Shown here: piece after piece, positions 22,419 through 31,863 of the stretch | How the letters are laid out: every line of letters begins with the position of its first letter | How positions within the stretch are numbered: position 1 is the first letter of the stretch | IMG/VR virus record: IMGVR_UViG_3300009467_000002 | Location: 1 to 44,569 of that record | Reading direction: 5' to 3' (one strand) | Source of the DNA: a virus | Length of the DNA stretch: 44,569 nucleotides | Made by a program: the position numbers and the translations under genes | Notes under the pieces: generated by a model | Database searches by the model: none | What the model was told of the DNA's origin: nothing | Seen by the model: only the letters and a program-made list of their open reading frames with translations

Positions 22419-22451
22419 AAAAAGCCCGCCCCCCTAAGCAGGAGGGCGGGC
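22419..22451 (-). terminator. Terminator of the portal/connector unit
   Basis: GCCCGCC / GGCGGGC stem, G/C-rich loop, then TTTTTA on the minus strand, 44 bp after the stop of the 62-aa gene. Confidence 0.85.
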
Positions 22452-22494
22452 GTATAATCCCTGTGGAACACAAACTATTTACAAACACTGTTCT

Positions 22495-22683
22495 TTACCG
22501 GCGGCGGCCGAAGAGCATCACCAGGAAGTCCACCACGTCGGTGAAGTCTTCCAGGGTGTCTTTGATGTTTTCCCAGTTCTCCCGGCGGCGTTCACGCTTG
22601 ATGTCTTTGCGCTCATCTTTCGTGAGTTCGTCCCACGGCTTGGCGTCGGGGTAGTTTTCGTTGTAGTAGTCTTCAATTTTCAT
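22495..22683 (-). CDS. Small charged 62-aa protein
   Basis: A very charged helical peptide: MKIEDYYNENYPDAKPWDELTKDERKDIKRERR..., ending FTDVVDFLVMLFGRRR. The central helix is strongly basic/acidic and the end is amphipathic. It ends the portal/connector unit just before the terminator. No family is recognised. Its size and charge could fit a minor head or tail-assembly factor. Confidence 0.55.
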   Translation of the reverse strand: MKIEDYYNENYPDAKPWDELTKDERKDIKRERRRENWENIKDTLEDFTDVVDFLVMLFGRRR

Positions 22684-22697
22684 AGCGGGGTGGGGGT

Positions 22698-23705
22698 TTA
22701 GAGGCGGACGACTTTTCCGCCCGTTCGACGGCCGGGGTCGGTGGGGTAATCAATATCGGGGTCGGGCTGGTTGGCGTCGAGCCACTCAGCGTACAGGGGG
22801 AAGAGCAGGATGTTGACCCGCAGGTAATTGCGTACCGCGCTCAGGTGGCGTTCCGCGAATTCTCTGTTCTGCAGTATCGATACGTCGATGGTGGCCATGG
22901 TCGGGTTGCTCGTCTTCTCCGTGCTCTGGGGTTCCAGGGCTTCGGTTTGCAGGATGCGCCCGCCCTGTAGTTCCACCACGTTGCGCTTCAACCCTTCGCG
23001 AACGGCGAAGGCGGCGAGGGAGCGTTGGAGCATCCGGGTAAGGGTCTTCTCTTCGGCGGATATTTCGGCACCGGAAAGCCCGGCCAGTAACTTGTCCAGC
23101 ATCTCCCGGCCGATGAGTTCGACGAAAACGAACTCCTGCACGTCGAAGAGCAGCGGGCGCAATGCCTCGTAGGCGGGCCGGTCGGCGGGCTGGTTGTGTA
23201 CGCGGCGCAGGGTCCGGTAGCCGCGAATCAATACGGCACGGTGGTACTCGGCGGCGTCGCTGTCGTTCCACGTTTCGAGGTCGTCGGCGTGCTGTGAGCA
23301 GTAGCGCAGGGCGGCATCTAGGGCGTTGAGGCCACCGGCCAGCGACCACTTGCGGTAGTCGTTGGTCTGGTACTTATAGGCCCCTTTCACTTTGTCGCTC
23401 TCGTAGCGGACCAGGCCGTTCGGCCCCATCTGCACCCCGGCGGTAAACGTCCATTCGTACAGCGTCAGCAGGGCGAGGGCGCGGCTGACGTGTTGGATGA
23501 CTGCCTGCTCCGCCTCCGTCGGCTCGGGATCGGCGTCAGGCTTTGCCAACGCTTCGAGTTTATCGAGGAAGGCGTCGCCGAGGTAGCGCTCCAGGTGGTT
23601 GTCCCGGGCAGCCTGGTAGGCGGCGGTCAGGTGGGTCAGCTCTACGCCAACGTTGACCTGGCCACCGGCTTGTTTTTTTAGTTCCAGGAAGGTATTGAAG
23701 ATCAT
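22698..23705 (-). CDS. Probable head-tail connector protein of Bacteroidota phages
   Basis: The protein has 335 residues and is mostly helical. The N-terminal third resembles connector/adaptor folds (FLELKKQAGGQVNVGVELTHLTAAYQAARDNHLERYLGDAFLDKLEAL). A TLYEWTFTAGVQMGPNGLVRYESDKVKGAYKYQTNDYRK segment is the kind of conserved core seen in structural proteins of Bacteroidota prophages. It follows the portal gene and a small coiled-coil gene in the same unit. I assign a connector role by position; the sequence has no catalytic motif. Confidence 0.5.
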   Translation of the reverse strand: MIFNTFLELKKQAGGQVNVGVELTHLTAAYQAARDNHLERYLGDAFLDKLEALAKPDADPEPTEAEQAVIQHVSRALALLTLYEWTFTAGVQMGPNGLVRYESDKVKGAYKYQTNDYRKWSLAGGLNALDAALRYCSQHADDLETWNDSDAAEYHRAVLIRGYRTLRRVHNQPADRPAYEALRPLLFDVQEFVFVELIGREMLDKLLAGLSGAEISAEEKTLTRMLQRSLAAFAVREGLKRNVVELQGGRILQTEALEPQSTEKTSNPTMATIDVSILQNREFAERHLSAVRNYLRVNILLFPLYAEWLDANQPDPDIDYPTDPGRRTGGKVVRL

Positions 23706-23708
23706 GGT

Positions 23709-23990
23709 TTATTCTTCTTCGGGGTAATGGAGAGGGGGGAGGGCAGAGTGGGCTGGAGGGCCGGTGGTTACTTCGCGCAGTTCCTGTTTAGCCTCTACGA
23801 GTTTGCGCTTGGCATCGTGCCAGCGTTCGTTCATCAAGTCGATGCGTTCGTAAGACCGCTTGTCGGCATCGGCTCTTTCATTAATGGCTTTCTTCTCTGC
23901 GGCGATCTCCCTCTTGGCGGCCCCTGCCTGAGCCGTCAGGTTATCGATCTTTTCCAGCAGGTGTTCGTGAAAGCGTTTGGTCAGGCTCAT
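23709..23990 (-). CDS. Small coiled-coil protein downstream of portal
   Basis: 93 residues, almost entirely one long charged coiled coil (about 5-75: FHEHLLEKIDNLTAQAGAAK ... YERIDLMNERWHDAKRK), with a short Pro-rich tail. Its start overlaps the portal stop by 4 nt. A scaffold or chaperone role in head assembly is possible; no family is recognised. Confidence 0.6.
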   Translation of the reverse strand: MSLTKRFHEHLLEKIDNLTAQAGAAKREIAAEKKAINERADADKRSYERIDLMNERWHDAKRKLVEAKQELREVTTGPPAHSALPPLHYPEEE

Positions 23991-25363
23991 TCCGTAGTTA
24001 TGGTTGTGGCCGACGGGACCAGCCCGTCTTCCTGGTTGTTGGTGGTGGTGTGGTGGGTGTGGTCAATTTTGAAAGTGACGTCCCACTTATTGAAGCGAGA
24101 TATCCAGTTCAGCACGTTCAGTACGACGTTCTGCTCCAAGGTGTTGAGGTTGGTGGTGGTATTGAAAGACTCCCGCATATCTGATCCGGATCCGGCACCC
24201 ATCTTTCCTCCTTCCGGAGCGAGGCCCACCTGGCTGGGGTGCTGGCCGAGGCCCTGCACGATCTCTGCGTTGGCGGCGTTGCTGGACGGTACCCAGCTGT
24301 CGCGCTTCAGCTTGTCATCGATTGCTTTGATCTCGATCTTACCGAGCGGGGTGCCGTCGCGGGCGGTATCGAAGAAGGTGACGATGCTCTTTCCGGCGTT
24401 GCCGGTATCGCTCAGCTCGTTCTGGAGGAAAAGGCATACCTCGTCCATCAGCTCGGTCTTCTTCTTCGCGTCGTAGTTGTTCCAGTCCGGGTACCGGGCT
24501 ACGAAGTGGCTAATTGGAATACTGATTTCGTAGACCAGTTTCATCTGGTTGCGCTGCAAACTATCTACGATATGCGGCACGGCGGCGGCCACGTCCATCC
24601 AACCCTTCTTTTTGAAGAGCGCTACGAACGGCGGGGTGGGGTAGTGGATCATACCGAAGGTCGGCAGGTAGCTGTGCCACGCCAGTTTGTAGCCGCCGTT
24701 GGCGGTCATCATTTCCAGGCATTCCTGCGGGCGTTGCCAGTCGAACAGGGGAATGGCCTGGCCGTGGGTCAGGCTTCCGTGGTAGCGGTTGGCGAAGTCG
24801 GCGGAATAGTAGAGGTATTCGCTCCGCAGGCTGTGTGGGTTCTGTCGGCTCTTACGGGAGAACTCCCCTTCGAGGTGATAGAGCCCGGTCACATAATCCC
24901 GTCGCTTATTGAAAATCAACTCGCTGAACGTAGACACCAGGTAGCGGTAGTTGAGGAACTGCGGCACCAGCCATTTCTCCTCGATCTGGTTGTAGAATAA
25001 CCAGTCTTGAATTTCGGGAATGTAGGCGCGTTCTACGTTAGTCCCCCTGGCCAGGTCGCTGTTCTTGTAGTACATCAGTCCGTTGCCGTACATCATGGCC
25101 ATCAGGCGGTACATGGTCTGTCCGGCCATACTTACCTGCTCCACCTTTTCGCGGATCATAGAGGGCAGGCGGTCGTCCTGGCCGTAGGGCGCCCAGCGCC
25201 AGCCGAAGTCGTTCTCGTCGGGAACGATCAGGCGGGTGGGGTCGTCGTCGGTGCTTACCGGCACGTTGTGTACCAGCGTATCGACCGTGGGGGATACGTG
25301 GTAGTTGCCGGTGTCCAGGTCCTTGTAGGCCTGGAATACGAAAGGTCGGGGGAGTTGGCTCAT
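23987..25363 (-). CDS. Portal protein
   Basis: The protein has 458 residues. The segment AEIVQGLGQHPSQVGLAPEGGKMGAGSGSDMRESFN (about 375-410) is the typical portal motif in Bacteroidota phages: a helix, a flexible Gly/Ser loop and a second helix of the tunnel. The N-terminal half contains an alpha/beta wing (ANGGYKLAWHSYLPTFGMIHYPTPPFVALFKKKG). Twelve copies would form the DNA channel at the capsid vertex. The position is odd: about 10 kb away from the terminase genes, with fibre genes in between. It overlaps both neighbours by 4 nt. Confidence 0.8.
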   Translation of the reverse strand: MSQLPRPFVFQAYKDLDTGNYHVSPTVDTLVHNVPVSTDDDPTRLIVPDENDFGWRWAPYGQDDRLPSMIREKVEQVSMAGQTMYRLMAMMYGNGLMYYKNSDLARGTNVERAYIPEIQDWLFYNQIEEKWLVPQFLNYRYLVSTFSELIFNKRRDYVTGLYHLEGEFSRKSRQNPHSLRSEYLYYSADFANRYHGSLTHGQAIPLFDWQRPQECLEMMTANGGYKLAWHSYLPTFGMIHYPTPPFVALFKKKGWMDVAAAVPHIVDSLQRNQMKLVYEISIPISHFVARYPDWNNYDAKKKTELMDEVCLFLQNELSDTGNAGKSIVTFFDTARDGTPLGKIEIKAIDDKLKRDSWVPSSNAANAEIVQGLGQHPSQVGLAPEGGKMGAGSGSDMRESFNTTTNLNTLEQNVVLNVLNWISRFNKWDVTFKIDHTHHTTTNNQEDGLVPSATTITTE

Positions 25364-25725
25364 GGGAGGACGCGCTTACCGTTGAATTCGATGATGAGGG
25401 GAGGGTGGACCTTGCGCTGGATCATGGTGGGTTGCCCGTCCTGCAGTATCCGGATGTTGCGGGTGTAGAACTTCCGGTGGTGCGGGTTGCGGGGTGTTCC
25501 GCCGGCGGCGTTGCGGGCTTCCAGCTTGCGCCGCTCGGCGGGGGTCAGGTTTCGGCGGGCGTTGGCTTTAGCTTCCTTACTCGCCTGCACCAGCACCGCT
25601 TCGGGGTAGTGCAGCACCTTGCCACCCTTTTTTCGCTTGCGGTCGTAGGAGACGACCCGGCAGCTAAAGGCCCGGCCCGTCTCCATCACTACCAGCATAT
25701 CCCGCTCGGTGATGTAGTTACTCAT
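25360..25725 (-). CDS. Small basic protein upstream of portal
   Basis: The 121-residue product is strongly basic: SYDRKRKKGGKVLHYPEA... and ANARRNLTPAERRKLEARNAAGGTPRNPHHRKFYTRNIRIL. The basic middle suggests nucleic-acid contact. It overlaps the portal start by ATGA and is the first gene behind late element D. No named family is recognised; a head-assembly or DNA-interacting role is inferred. Confidence 0.6.
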   Translation of the reverse strand: MSNYITERDMLVVMETGRAFSCRVVSYDRKRKKGGKVLHYPEAVLVQASKEAKANARRNLTPAERRKLEARNAAGGTPRNPHHRKFYTRNIRILQDGQPTMIQRKVHPPLIIEFNGKRVLP

Positions 25726-25764
25726 GTCTGCAAGATGGCGCGGCCGCAGGTCCGGAGAAAGGAC
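25726..25764 (-). promoter_or_regulatory. Late-promoter-like element D (portal unit)
   Basis: GTCCTTTC (25764-25757), 19-nt spacer with the 16-bp repeat core, CATCTTGCAGAC (25737-25726), then ATG 25725 with no leader. Confidence 0.75.
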
Positions 25765-25776
25765 AAGGGAGCGGGG
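25736..25776. repeat. 41-bp direct repeat, copy 2
   Basis: Matches 20553-20593 at 40 of 41 positions and contains the promoter octamer and spacer of element D. The 16-bp repeat core is at 25738-25751. Confidence 0.9.
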
Positions 25777-25780
25777 CAGG

Positions 25781-26722
25781 CTACGCTATGGGATGTATAT
25801 GGTTCCGGAGTCGCTCGTCTTCCTGCGCCTGCGCTTTCTCGCGGGCCAGCTGGAGGAGGGCGGATTCGTAGGGGACCACGGCGGCACGGTCCATGTTCAT
25901 CACCTGGTTGTTGGCCAGGTGGAGCAATGTCCCCGCCCAGCCGTGCGGGTCTTCCTTCCCACCGGAGGATTGTTCGAAGAGGATAGCAAAGGCGGGGGTC
26001 TTCACAATTGCCTGCCGGCAGCTCTGCAAGTAAAACAGGATGAGCTGCAATACCAGCGGGGGGCACTTCCGCCAACGCTTGGCGCGGAGTTCGATGTGGT
26101 CATCGTTCTGGTACAGCTTCTGCCGGAGGTCGCCAACCTTCCCGGACATCGTCCTCGCACTGCGTAGTATCCGCGGGCGGTAGATGGTGGCCATCAGGAG
26201 GTGCAGGTCTTTCGGGTCTTTCGATGCGGTGTAGGCATCCATCCGGGTGAGGATCATGGCCAGCTCGTAAATGGAAATTCCCTTCAGGCCGTTGGGTGGT
26301 CCGTACAGGTCGTGGATTTTCCGGTACGGGTTCCTGGTCAGGGTGGGGTTGAGGCGGTAGAGCGTGGGCCCGTCTTCCTCTTCGCTCTTCACTTCCTCGA
26401 AGCAGAAGGTTATTTGCTGCAACAGCGTATCGAGGTCGGCGGTGACTTCTTTGCGGCGTTCACCTTTAAGTGAATCTTCCCCATCGCCGAGACCTAATAT
26501 ATAGAGTAAGTTCTTCGGGGTGCAATTGATCAGCGCACCAAGTACGCAGAGCCGGCGGTAGGTGGTGCTTTCGCTCGGGGTGATGGCTGCTTCGAATCCG
26601 GCCGCCATCAGTTCGGCGGTGATATTCAGGAGGATGGGGGTGGGCAGGTCGTTCCAGGACTTCGGGATAAAGCCCTCGTACTCGCCAATACGGACAACGT
26701 CCGCTCCTTTCGGGATAATCAT
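25781..26722 (-). CDS. Unrecognised 313-aa structural-region protein
   Basis: The ATG at 26722 (MIIPKGADVVRIG) is preferred to a TTG 21 nt upstream. The product is mainly helical, with a block of basic residues near 190-225 (RSARTMSGKVGDLRQKLYQND, RAKRWRKCPPLVL) and a hydrophobic helix PLVLQLILFYLQSC. Proteins of this size that sit between baseplate and portal genes are common in Bacteroidota prophages, but I cannot name a function. It has its own late element G and a 23-nt leader. Confidence 0.55.
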   Translation of the reverse strand: MIIPKGADVVRIGEYEGFIPKSWNDLPTPILLNITAELMAAGFEAAITPSESTTYRRLCVLGALINCTPKNLLYILGLGDGEDSLKGERRKEVTADLDTLLQQITFCFEEVKSEEEDGPTLYRLNPTLTRNPYRKIHDLYGPPNGLKGISIYELAMILTRMDAYTASKDPKDLHLLMATIYRPRILRSARTMSGKVGDLRQKLYQNDDHIELRAKRWRKCPPLVLQLILFYLQSCRQAIVKTPAFAILFEQSSGGKEDPHGWAGTLLHLANNQVMNMDRAAVVPYESALLQLAREKAQAQEDERLRNHIHPIA

Positions 26723-26745
26723 GGTAATGTGTTTATGTTCCAATT

Positions 26746-26784
26746 ACCCGCAATTTCAGCCGACGCCCTGCTCAACGAAAGGAC
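26746..26784 (-). promoter_or_regulatory. Late-promoter-like element G
   Basis: GTCCTTTC (26784-26777), 19 nt, GAAATTGCGGGT (26757-26746), then 23 nt to ATG 26722. It starts just 5 bp after the stop of the baseplate-region gene. Confidence 0.65.
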
Positions 26785-26788
26785 ACGC

Positions 26789-28687
26789 CTAAGACGGCTC
26801 CAGCTGAAAGGTCACCTTCGCCAGTTCCAGCCCCGCCCGCGACGCCCGCACCCGAACGCTGCGCACCACACCAACTGCGGTACCGTCTTCGGTTCGGTAG
26901 TACTTCCGGACCGACCGCCACTTCTTCAGTTCCAACAGGTCGGAGATGGTCAGGCGAACGAGCCGGGTATCCGTCCGGCCGTGCTGCATCAGTTCGATGA
27001 AATCCCGCCACCAGGTTTCGAACAAACCGCCTGCGCCGTCCCAGTTCATGCTGTACGCTCCTACCGGTTCGGTACCGAAACCGCGACGGCTGTGACCCGC
27101 CTGCGGGTATAGTAAGCTGTCGGCGTCGGGTTGGAGGCCACGGTAAAACAGGAAGCGACGCATTGGCGCCTGGGTGGTTTCGAAGAACGGGTTACGGCCC
27201 ACGACGTTGGAAACCGGGAGGCGTAACCGTTCGGGAACATCGCGGATCTGCTCGAAGTAACTGAATACCGGTAACTGGTATTCGGTGACGTCGCTGGCGG
27301 CGCTTTCGGTGATGCGTTCCAGCTGGCCACGGCTTTCTGTTTCGTCCCCTTGTCGGTCGTAGTCGAGTGCGTAGTCGGCCAGCGGTGCGTAGCTGACCTG
27401 GTACTCGGGCTCTACCTTGTCCGTAATGTCTTCGGCAGCTCCCTGCAGGAGAACGCGGATCGGGGTTTGCCGTAGCCTACCGTTCTCGATGTGGCTGATC
27501 AGGGCGATGGAACGGTTGATCAGCTGTATGAGGTCGAGGCCGGACATCTCCGGGGCGTAGTCGACCAGGTTGAAGCTCGGTTCCATGATCACCCAGGGAA
27601 ACTCGCCGTAGGGGTCGGCGTCGTTGATGTCGAAGAAAAAGCGTGGGCCCTTCGTCCAGGCGTAAGTGGCGAGGTCGCGGTTGTTCCCCAGCAGGAGTTC
27701 CTGCAGCTCGGGGTCGTCCATCATAATTCCTTCCAGCCGTAGCCCGGCAGCGGCGGCTACTTTTTCCAGCAATGAGCTGACGCGGGGGAAGGGGAGAAGG
27801 GTCTGGTCCCAGCCATCTTCATTGAAGAATGCCGGTCGGATGTACTTCTCCGTTGCCGGGTCGTAGCGGTTGGCCACGTCGCGCCAGGGGGTGTTCTTCC
27901 CGTCGTATAGATCCGGTGCGTAAAGAGAGGGCAGGCGGAAGGGTAGGTCGGGGGATTCGTAGTCCTGGGCTTCGTAAGCCGCAGCGATACGGTTGTATTC
28001 CTGCAGGTAGTTGTGGTCGAAGATGTCGAAGTAGCTAGGCAGTTCCGAAGCGGCGAACGGGAGGCGGGGGTATAGCTCCACCTCCAGCTGGTCGATGTCG
28101 GGAATGTCCTTCATCCGGATCTCGACGGTATTGATATCCGGCGCGGGCAGTAGTTCGAGTAACCCGGTATGGGCCGCGTTGACGTCGTCCACGAAATCCT
28201 GTGGTGCGCTGAATGCACGCTGGTACGCGATACCGTTGATCCGCATTGCCAGCACATAGCCGGGAACCAGTGGCTGGCGGACGGCGCGCAACGTGATGTC
28301 CGGAGCGAACGGCTCCGCGATCTTAACGGGAACGCTCAGGTCCTGGAGCTTACTCTTCTCCAGTATTTCCTTCGCTTCGATCGCCGCGCTCTGAAATACG
28401 ATCTTGATGTCGTTCTGCGTGGCGTTGGTCACTTTTATTATGCCGTTCTCCCACGGCACCCCCTCGATGTACAACGTTCCCGCCAGCGACCGCCCGATCA
28501 GTACCGTATCGATACGGCCGGCGCGGAGCTCGCGTTCGTTCCGCGGGGTTCGCGGAATGGTAATCGGGAACGACCACTCCCGGTTGATGGAGTCGGCGTC
28601 GAAGATCGGACAGTTGAGGTTCAGGGAGATGAACGTACCGTCGGAGAAATCGAGGAAGTAACCGGAGGGGAGGAGGAGGCCGAACAT
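26789..28687 (-). CDS. Baseplate/tail-tip protein (probable)
   Basis: The protein has 632 residues, beginning MFGLLLPSGYFLDFSDGTFISLNLNCPIFDADSINREWSFPITIPRTPRNE, a beta-rich start seen in tail-tip proteins of Bacteroidota phages. The middle has long beta/alpha segments, and the end LELAKVTFQLEPS returns to beta strands. It follows the exported fibre genes and precedes the portal unit. The size and the position after the fibres fit a distal tail or baseplate hub. No peptidase or glycan-hydrolase motif is visible. Confidence 0.55.
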   Translation of the reverse strand: MFGLLLPSGYFLDFSDGTFISLNLNCPIFDADSINREWSFPITIPRTPRNERELRAGRIDTVLIGRSLAGTLYIEGVPWENGIIKVTNATQNDIKIVFQSAAIEAKEILEKSKLQDLSVPVKIAEPFAPDITLRAVRQPLVPGYVLAMRINGIAYQRAFSAPQDFVDDVNAAHTGLLELLPAPDINTVEIRMKDIPDIDQLEVELYPRLPFAASELPSYFDIFDHNYLQEYNRIAAAYEAQDYESPDLPFRLPSLYAPDLYDGKNTPWRDVANRYDPATEKYIRPAFFNEDGWDQTLLPFPRVSSLLEKVAAAAGLRLEGIMMDDPELQELLLGNNRDLATYAWTKGPRFFFDINDADPYGEFPWVIMEPSFNLVDYAPEMSGLDLIQLINRSIALISHIENGRLRQTPIRVLLQGAAEDITDKVEPEYQVSYAPLADYALDYDRQGDETESRGQLERITESAASDVTEYQLPVFSYFEQIRDVPERLRLPVSNVVGRNPFFETTQAPMRRFLFYRGLQPDADSLLYPQAGHSRRGFGTEPVGAYSMNWDGAGGLFETWWRDFIELMQHGRTDTRLVRLTISDLLELKKWRSVRKYYRTEDGTAVGVVRSVRVRASRAGLELAKVTFQLEPS

Positions 28688-28696
28688 GGGAGTAAC

Positions 28697-29332
28697 TTAT
28701 TGCTTGATCAACGTACAAAAAGTACTCTGCGGGGTGCGGAATAAATTGGGATTGTCTTCATCCCGGATGAAGACACGGTTGCCACTGTTACCCTGATTGC
28801 CGATCCAGAACATATCCTCGGTCAGTACGGATACGTGGTACAAAACAGGAATGAACTCGATGTCGTGCAATTCCACGACTCCGCTTTCGATCTTGATTTC
28901 AACGTTGGTCCCTTCGAAACAATCGCTTCCGTTAGCAGTGTATACTCCGATGATAGATTGCGCGGTCAGCGTATCCGTTCGGGCGGGGTCGGTCCCCGCA
29001 TCGACCAGGACATCGTACAGGGCACGTCGTTGCAAACCCATTCCGGTGTCCATTTCGAGTATTTTCCGAACGGTGTTCTCGTCACCTTCCCCATCGGGAA
29101 GGTCGTAATCTCCGATGGGTCCGCCGTTTCGCCAAATGCCAACGGCATAAGTAATCACGTTGGGTAGCGTATCGAAAGGCTCCCGGAAAGTCTGGAGGGC
29201 ACCGTTGGTTCCGACCGTGGTATAGGTCAATTGTGCGGAGTCCGTGCGGCCCGGCTTCAGTTCGATCTCGAATTGGGCGCTGGCGCTGGTGCAAAAGCTG
29301 ATGATAAGGAGGAAGAGGAATAAGTATTTCAT
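28697..29332 (-). CDS. Exported fibre-region protein with Sec signal peptide
   Basis: The 211-residue protein begins MKYLFLFLLIISFCTSASAQ, a textbook Sec signal peptide with cleavage at ASA|Q. The mature part is beta-rich (FEIELKPGRTDSAQLTYTTVGTNGALQTFREPFDTL...), with features of small fibre-tip or adhesin domains and Cys residues. It follows the collagen-like fibre gene by 3 bp. A signal peptide on a phage structural-region protein is unusual; it may be an accessory exported adhesin or a fibre chaperone. Function is uncertain. Confidence 0.6.
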   Translation of the reverse strand: MKYLFLFLLIISFCTSASAQFEIELKPGRTDSAQLTYTTVGTNGALQTFREPFDTLPNVITYAVGIWRNGGPIGDYDLPDGEGDENTVRKILEMDTGMGLQRRALYDVLVDAGTDPARTDTLTAQSIIGVYTANGSDCFEGTNVEIKIESGVVELHDIEFIPVLYHVSVLTEDMFWIGNQGNSGNRVFIRDEDNPNLFRTPQSTFCTLIKQ

Positions 29333-29334
29333 GG

Positions 29335-31863
29335 TTAGTCTATTTTTTCGAGTTCAAAAGTTCCGCCCCGAATCATCGAGACGCTGCCGCCGCCGCCGTT
29401 CGTTCCCCATTTGAGAAAGATGTCGTTGGTAGCGATGCTGTTATGGAATGTTCCTTCCAGGATGACGACGTGGCTATCCCCTGCGCTAGTAGCAGTCACG
29501 TTGGCGGTATAGGCGAAGTTCGCTACACCGACCAGTCCGGTTTGGTCGGATCGGATGAAGGAGAAATCACTGATCGTAAACACCCTGTCGATGCTGTACA
29601 CCAGGTCGGTTGCGGTCGTTGTTCCGGTGTAGCGGAGGACTATCCGAAAACGGAACAGGCCGACTCCGATGTCGTCGTGCCGGAGTATGGGGTCGGCAAC
29701 CAGCGTGGTGCTCGTTCGCGTGGTGGTGGTGGTCCGGACTTTCCTTTTCGGTGCGGAGATAGCCTGGAAACGTCCGTTGCCGCCGCCTGCGTCGACCAGC
29801 CAGGTAGAACTGTTTTCTGTCGGTACCACGTCTGGCAAATCAACGAAGCCCGTAATCCCTACCCGAATACCCGGTTTGGGCCGCGCCCAGTTGATGCCGC
29901 GGAATATGCCGGCATCGTTGTTATTGTAATACCAGGTGTCGTTCGTGAACGTAGAAAAGTCGTCCCCTACCTTCAGCTGAAGGGAAGCAGATTCCGTTAC
30001 CCCTCCTGAAGATTGGCGGCTCACGAGCGCGAAGCCTTTGCCGTCGCCCCGGTCGGTTTCCCAGCCCGTGTAGTACCGGCCTGATTGCAGCACGGCGAAC
30101 CGCATCCTACCGCCGCCTAATGGTCCCCCTGGGCGGAGATAGGTGTTGACGTTGGTGCCGAGGGGGATGGTACCGCCGCCACTGAATACCCCGTTACCGT
30201 CACCAGAAGGCGGGTTGATGGGGCTGTAAAAGAATCCGCTTGTATAGCCATCCAACAAATCGGCATCGAGGCCGGAGCCGGTACCGTCGTTTTCAGAGTC
30301 CCAGAATCTAGCCCATTGGGTGTTCCAGCTCCCACTAGTAGCACGCCGCCACCAAACACTTGTTCCTGAATAAGGATATGCGAAACTTAGCTTACGACTA
30401 CCTGAGCGAAGCACCTGATGCCAGTAGAGCGTATTAGAAATTGCTGGCGGTCCATCAGTTGCATTCTCTCGGTAAAGAGTTGAAAGTATGCCCTCTCCGT
30501 CAGCATTGATCCACGGATCATTAGTGTCTCCAGCTGCAACGCCGTCGGGTGTCAGCAGTGCCCAGCTAGACCAATCTCCGTCTTCCCGGTTACGGCTGGC
30601 TACTCGGTTCCCGTTATTTTTTACCGCAAACTGCGTAACGTCTGTATCACCCGAGTATTTAAACACACGAAGGTTCCATTTGCCGCCACCGGGAGGGCCA
30701 TTAGTCCCTCCATTAGCAAAGTACATGATGAGCGGGTCGGTAAGCGTGTTCCAGTCCGGTGCAAAATAATCGGCTTTAGAAATAAAAGGCTCTTCATTAT
30801 CTCCATCCAAAATATCCGCAGGTATACCGATAATATCATTCCAGTATACATCGCTGGTGACTTCCCAATCGGAGGATGAAATGTTTGGGTTCGTTGCTCC
30901 CGAACTCGTTGCTCGATAGATAATTCCGCTCCTGACTACTAAGTCATTGATCGAGTAAACACGAGGAGATTGATACAACTGTACACCAATGTTTTCCCAT
31001 CCGGTGATTCCCCCGTAGCTGGTTAGAAACGAGCCATCCGCTCCAGGTGTAATCTCGTCTCCGTCAGCACCGTCCTGACCGGGTGCTCCATTGGCTCCGT
31101 CCTCCCCCGGTGGTCCTTGCGCACCTGTCGCACCGTCCTCCCCATCTGCCCCGGGCGGTCCGGTTGCCCCGTCCGCTCCCGCTGGTCCTGTTTCTCCCTG
31201 AATGCCCTGTGGTCCGGTTGCACCATCCTCACCATCTTCTCCGGGTTCGCCCTGGATTCCCTGCGGACCTGCGGGTCCGGTTGCGCCTTGCGGGCCGGTT
31301 GCTCCCGTTGGTCCCTGAGCACCGTCTTCGCCATCAGCCCCGGGGGGGCCTTGAATACCTTGTTCGCCTTGCGGGCCGGTTGCGCCGTCCTGACCGTCGG
31401 CACCATCTTCGCCGTCTTGCCCAGCTACCGATGCCCGTGCCCGCAGCACCTGCAAATTATGGTTCTGTATCCTCGCCTGTAGCGCCTGGCTGATCATCCC
31501 GTTCCCGTCACTAACTACAGGGATCAGGCCCAGCGAATCAGGGCGAAATAGCACGCCCCGGCCGCTGGGCTTATACCGTAGACTATCGAGTGGTGCGAGG
31601 GTGCCTCGGAGGGTATTCAGCCGTCGCTCGGTAATGGCCGTGATGGCATAGAGCCGACCGGCCGCGTCGAGAAACTGATCGTCGATCGCAACACTATCCG
31701 TATCGTAGCCGTCGATGATAGCATTTGATACGCCGTAGAGCCGGCCGCTGTAAGCCGTATCCGCCACAACGAAACTATCCGCGATCGCGGGGGCAACCGG
31801 TAGCGGCTGCAACTGCGCGGCCAGTGCGGAGGAAAGCAATAATAGGGGAATGAGAAAGCGCAT
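29335..31863 (-). CDS. Collagen-like tail fibre with Sec signal peptide
   Basis: The 842-residue protein starts [18 protein letters not shown] (signal peptide, cut at ALA|A or AAQ). About residues 145-270 are Gly-X-Y repeats rich in GPQ, GED and GAT, forming a collagen-like triple-helical stalk. Then comes a chitin-binding-like module ([20 protein letters not shown]...[11 protein letters not shown]), a pyocin-knob-like region ([23 protein letters not shown]) and a fibre motif [17 protein letters not shown] near 535. The C-terminal ~200 residues are beta-rich receptor-binding candidates. It should be the main trimeric receptor-binding fibre. The signal peptide is hard to reconcile with cytoplasmic virion assembly. 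Confidence 0.8.
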   Translation of the reverse strand: MRFLIPLLLLSSALAAQLQPLPVAPAIADSFVVADTAYSGRLYGVSNAIIDGYDTDSVAIDDQFLDAAGRLYAITAITERRLNTLRGTLAPLDSLRYKPSGRGVLFRPDSLGLIPVVSDGNGMISQALQARIQNHNLQVLRARASVAGQDGEDGADGQDGATGPQGEQGIQGPPGADGEDGAQGPTGATGPQGATGPAGPQGIQGEPGEDGEDGATGPQGIQGETGPAGADGATGPPGADGEDGATGAQGPPGEDGANGAPGQDGADGDEITPGADGSFLTSYGGITGWENIGVQLYQSPRVYSINDLVVRSGIIYRATSSGATNPNISSSDWEVTSDVYWNDIIGIPADILDGDNEEPFISKADYFAPDWNTLTDPLIMYFANGGTNGPPGGGKWNLRVFKYSGDTDVTQFAVKNNGNRVASRNREDGDWSSWALLTPDGVAAGDTNDPWINADGEGILSTLYRENATDGPPAISNTLYWHQVLRSGSRKLSFAYPYSGTSVWWRRATSGSWNTQWARFWDSENDGTGSGLDADLLDGYTSGFFYSPINPPSGDGNGVFSGGGTIPLGTNVNTYLRPGGPLGGGRMRFAVLQSGRYYTGWETDRGDGKGFALVSRQSSGGVTESASLQLKVGDDFSTFTNDTWYYNNNDAGIFRGINWARPKPGIRVGITGFVDLPDVVPTENSSTWLVDAGGGNGRFQAISAPKRKVRTTTTTRTSTTLVADPILRHDDIGVGLFRFRIVLRYTGTTTATDLVYSIDRVFTISDFSFIRSDQTGLVGVANFAYTANVTATSAGDSHVVILEGTFHNSIATNDIFLKWGTNGGGGSVSMIRGGTFELEKID

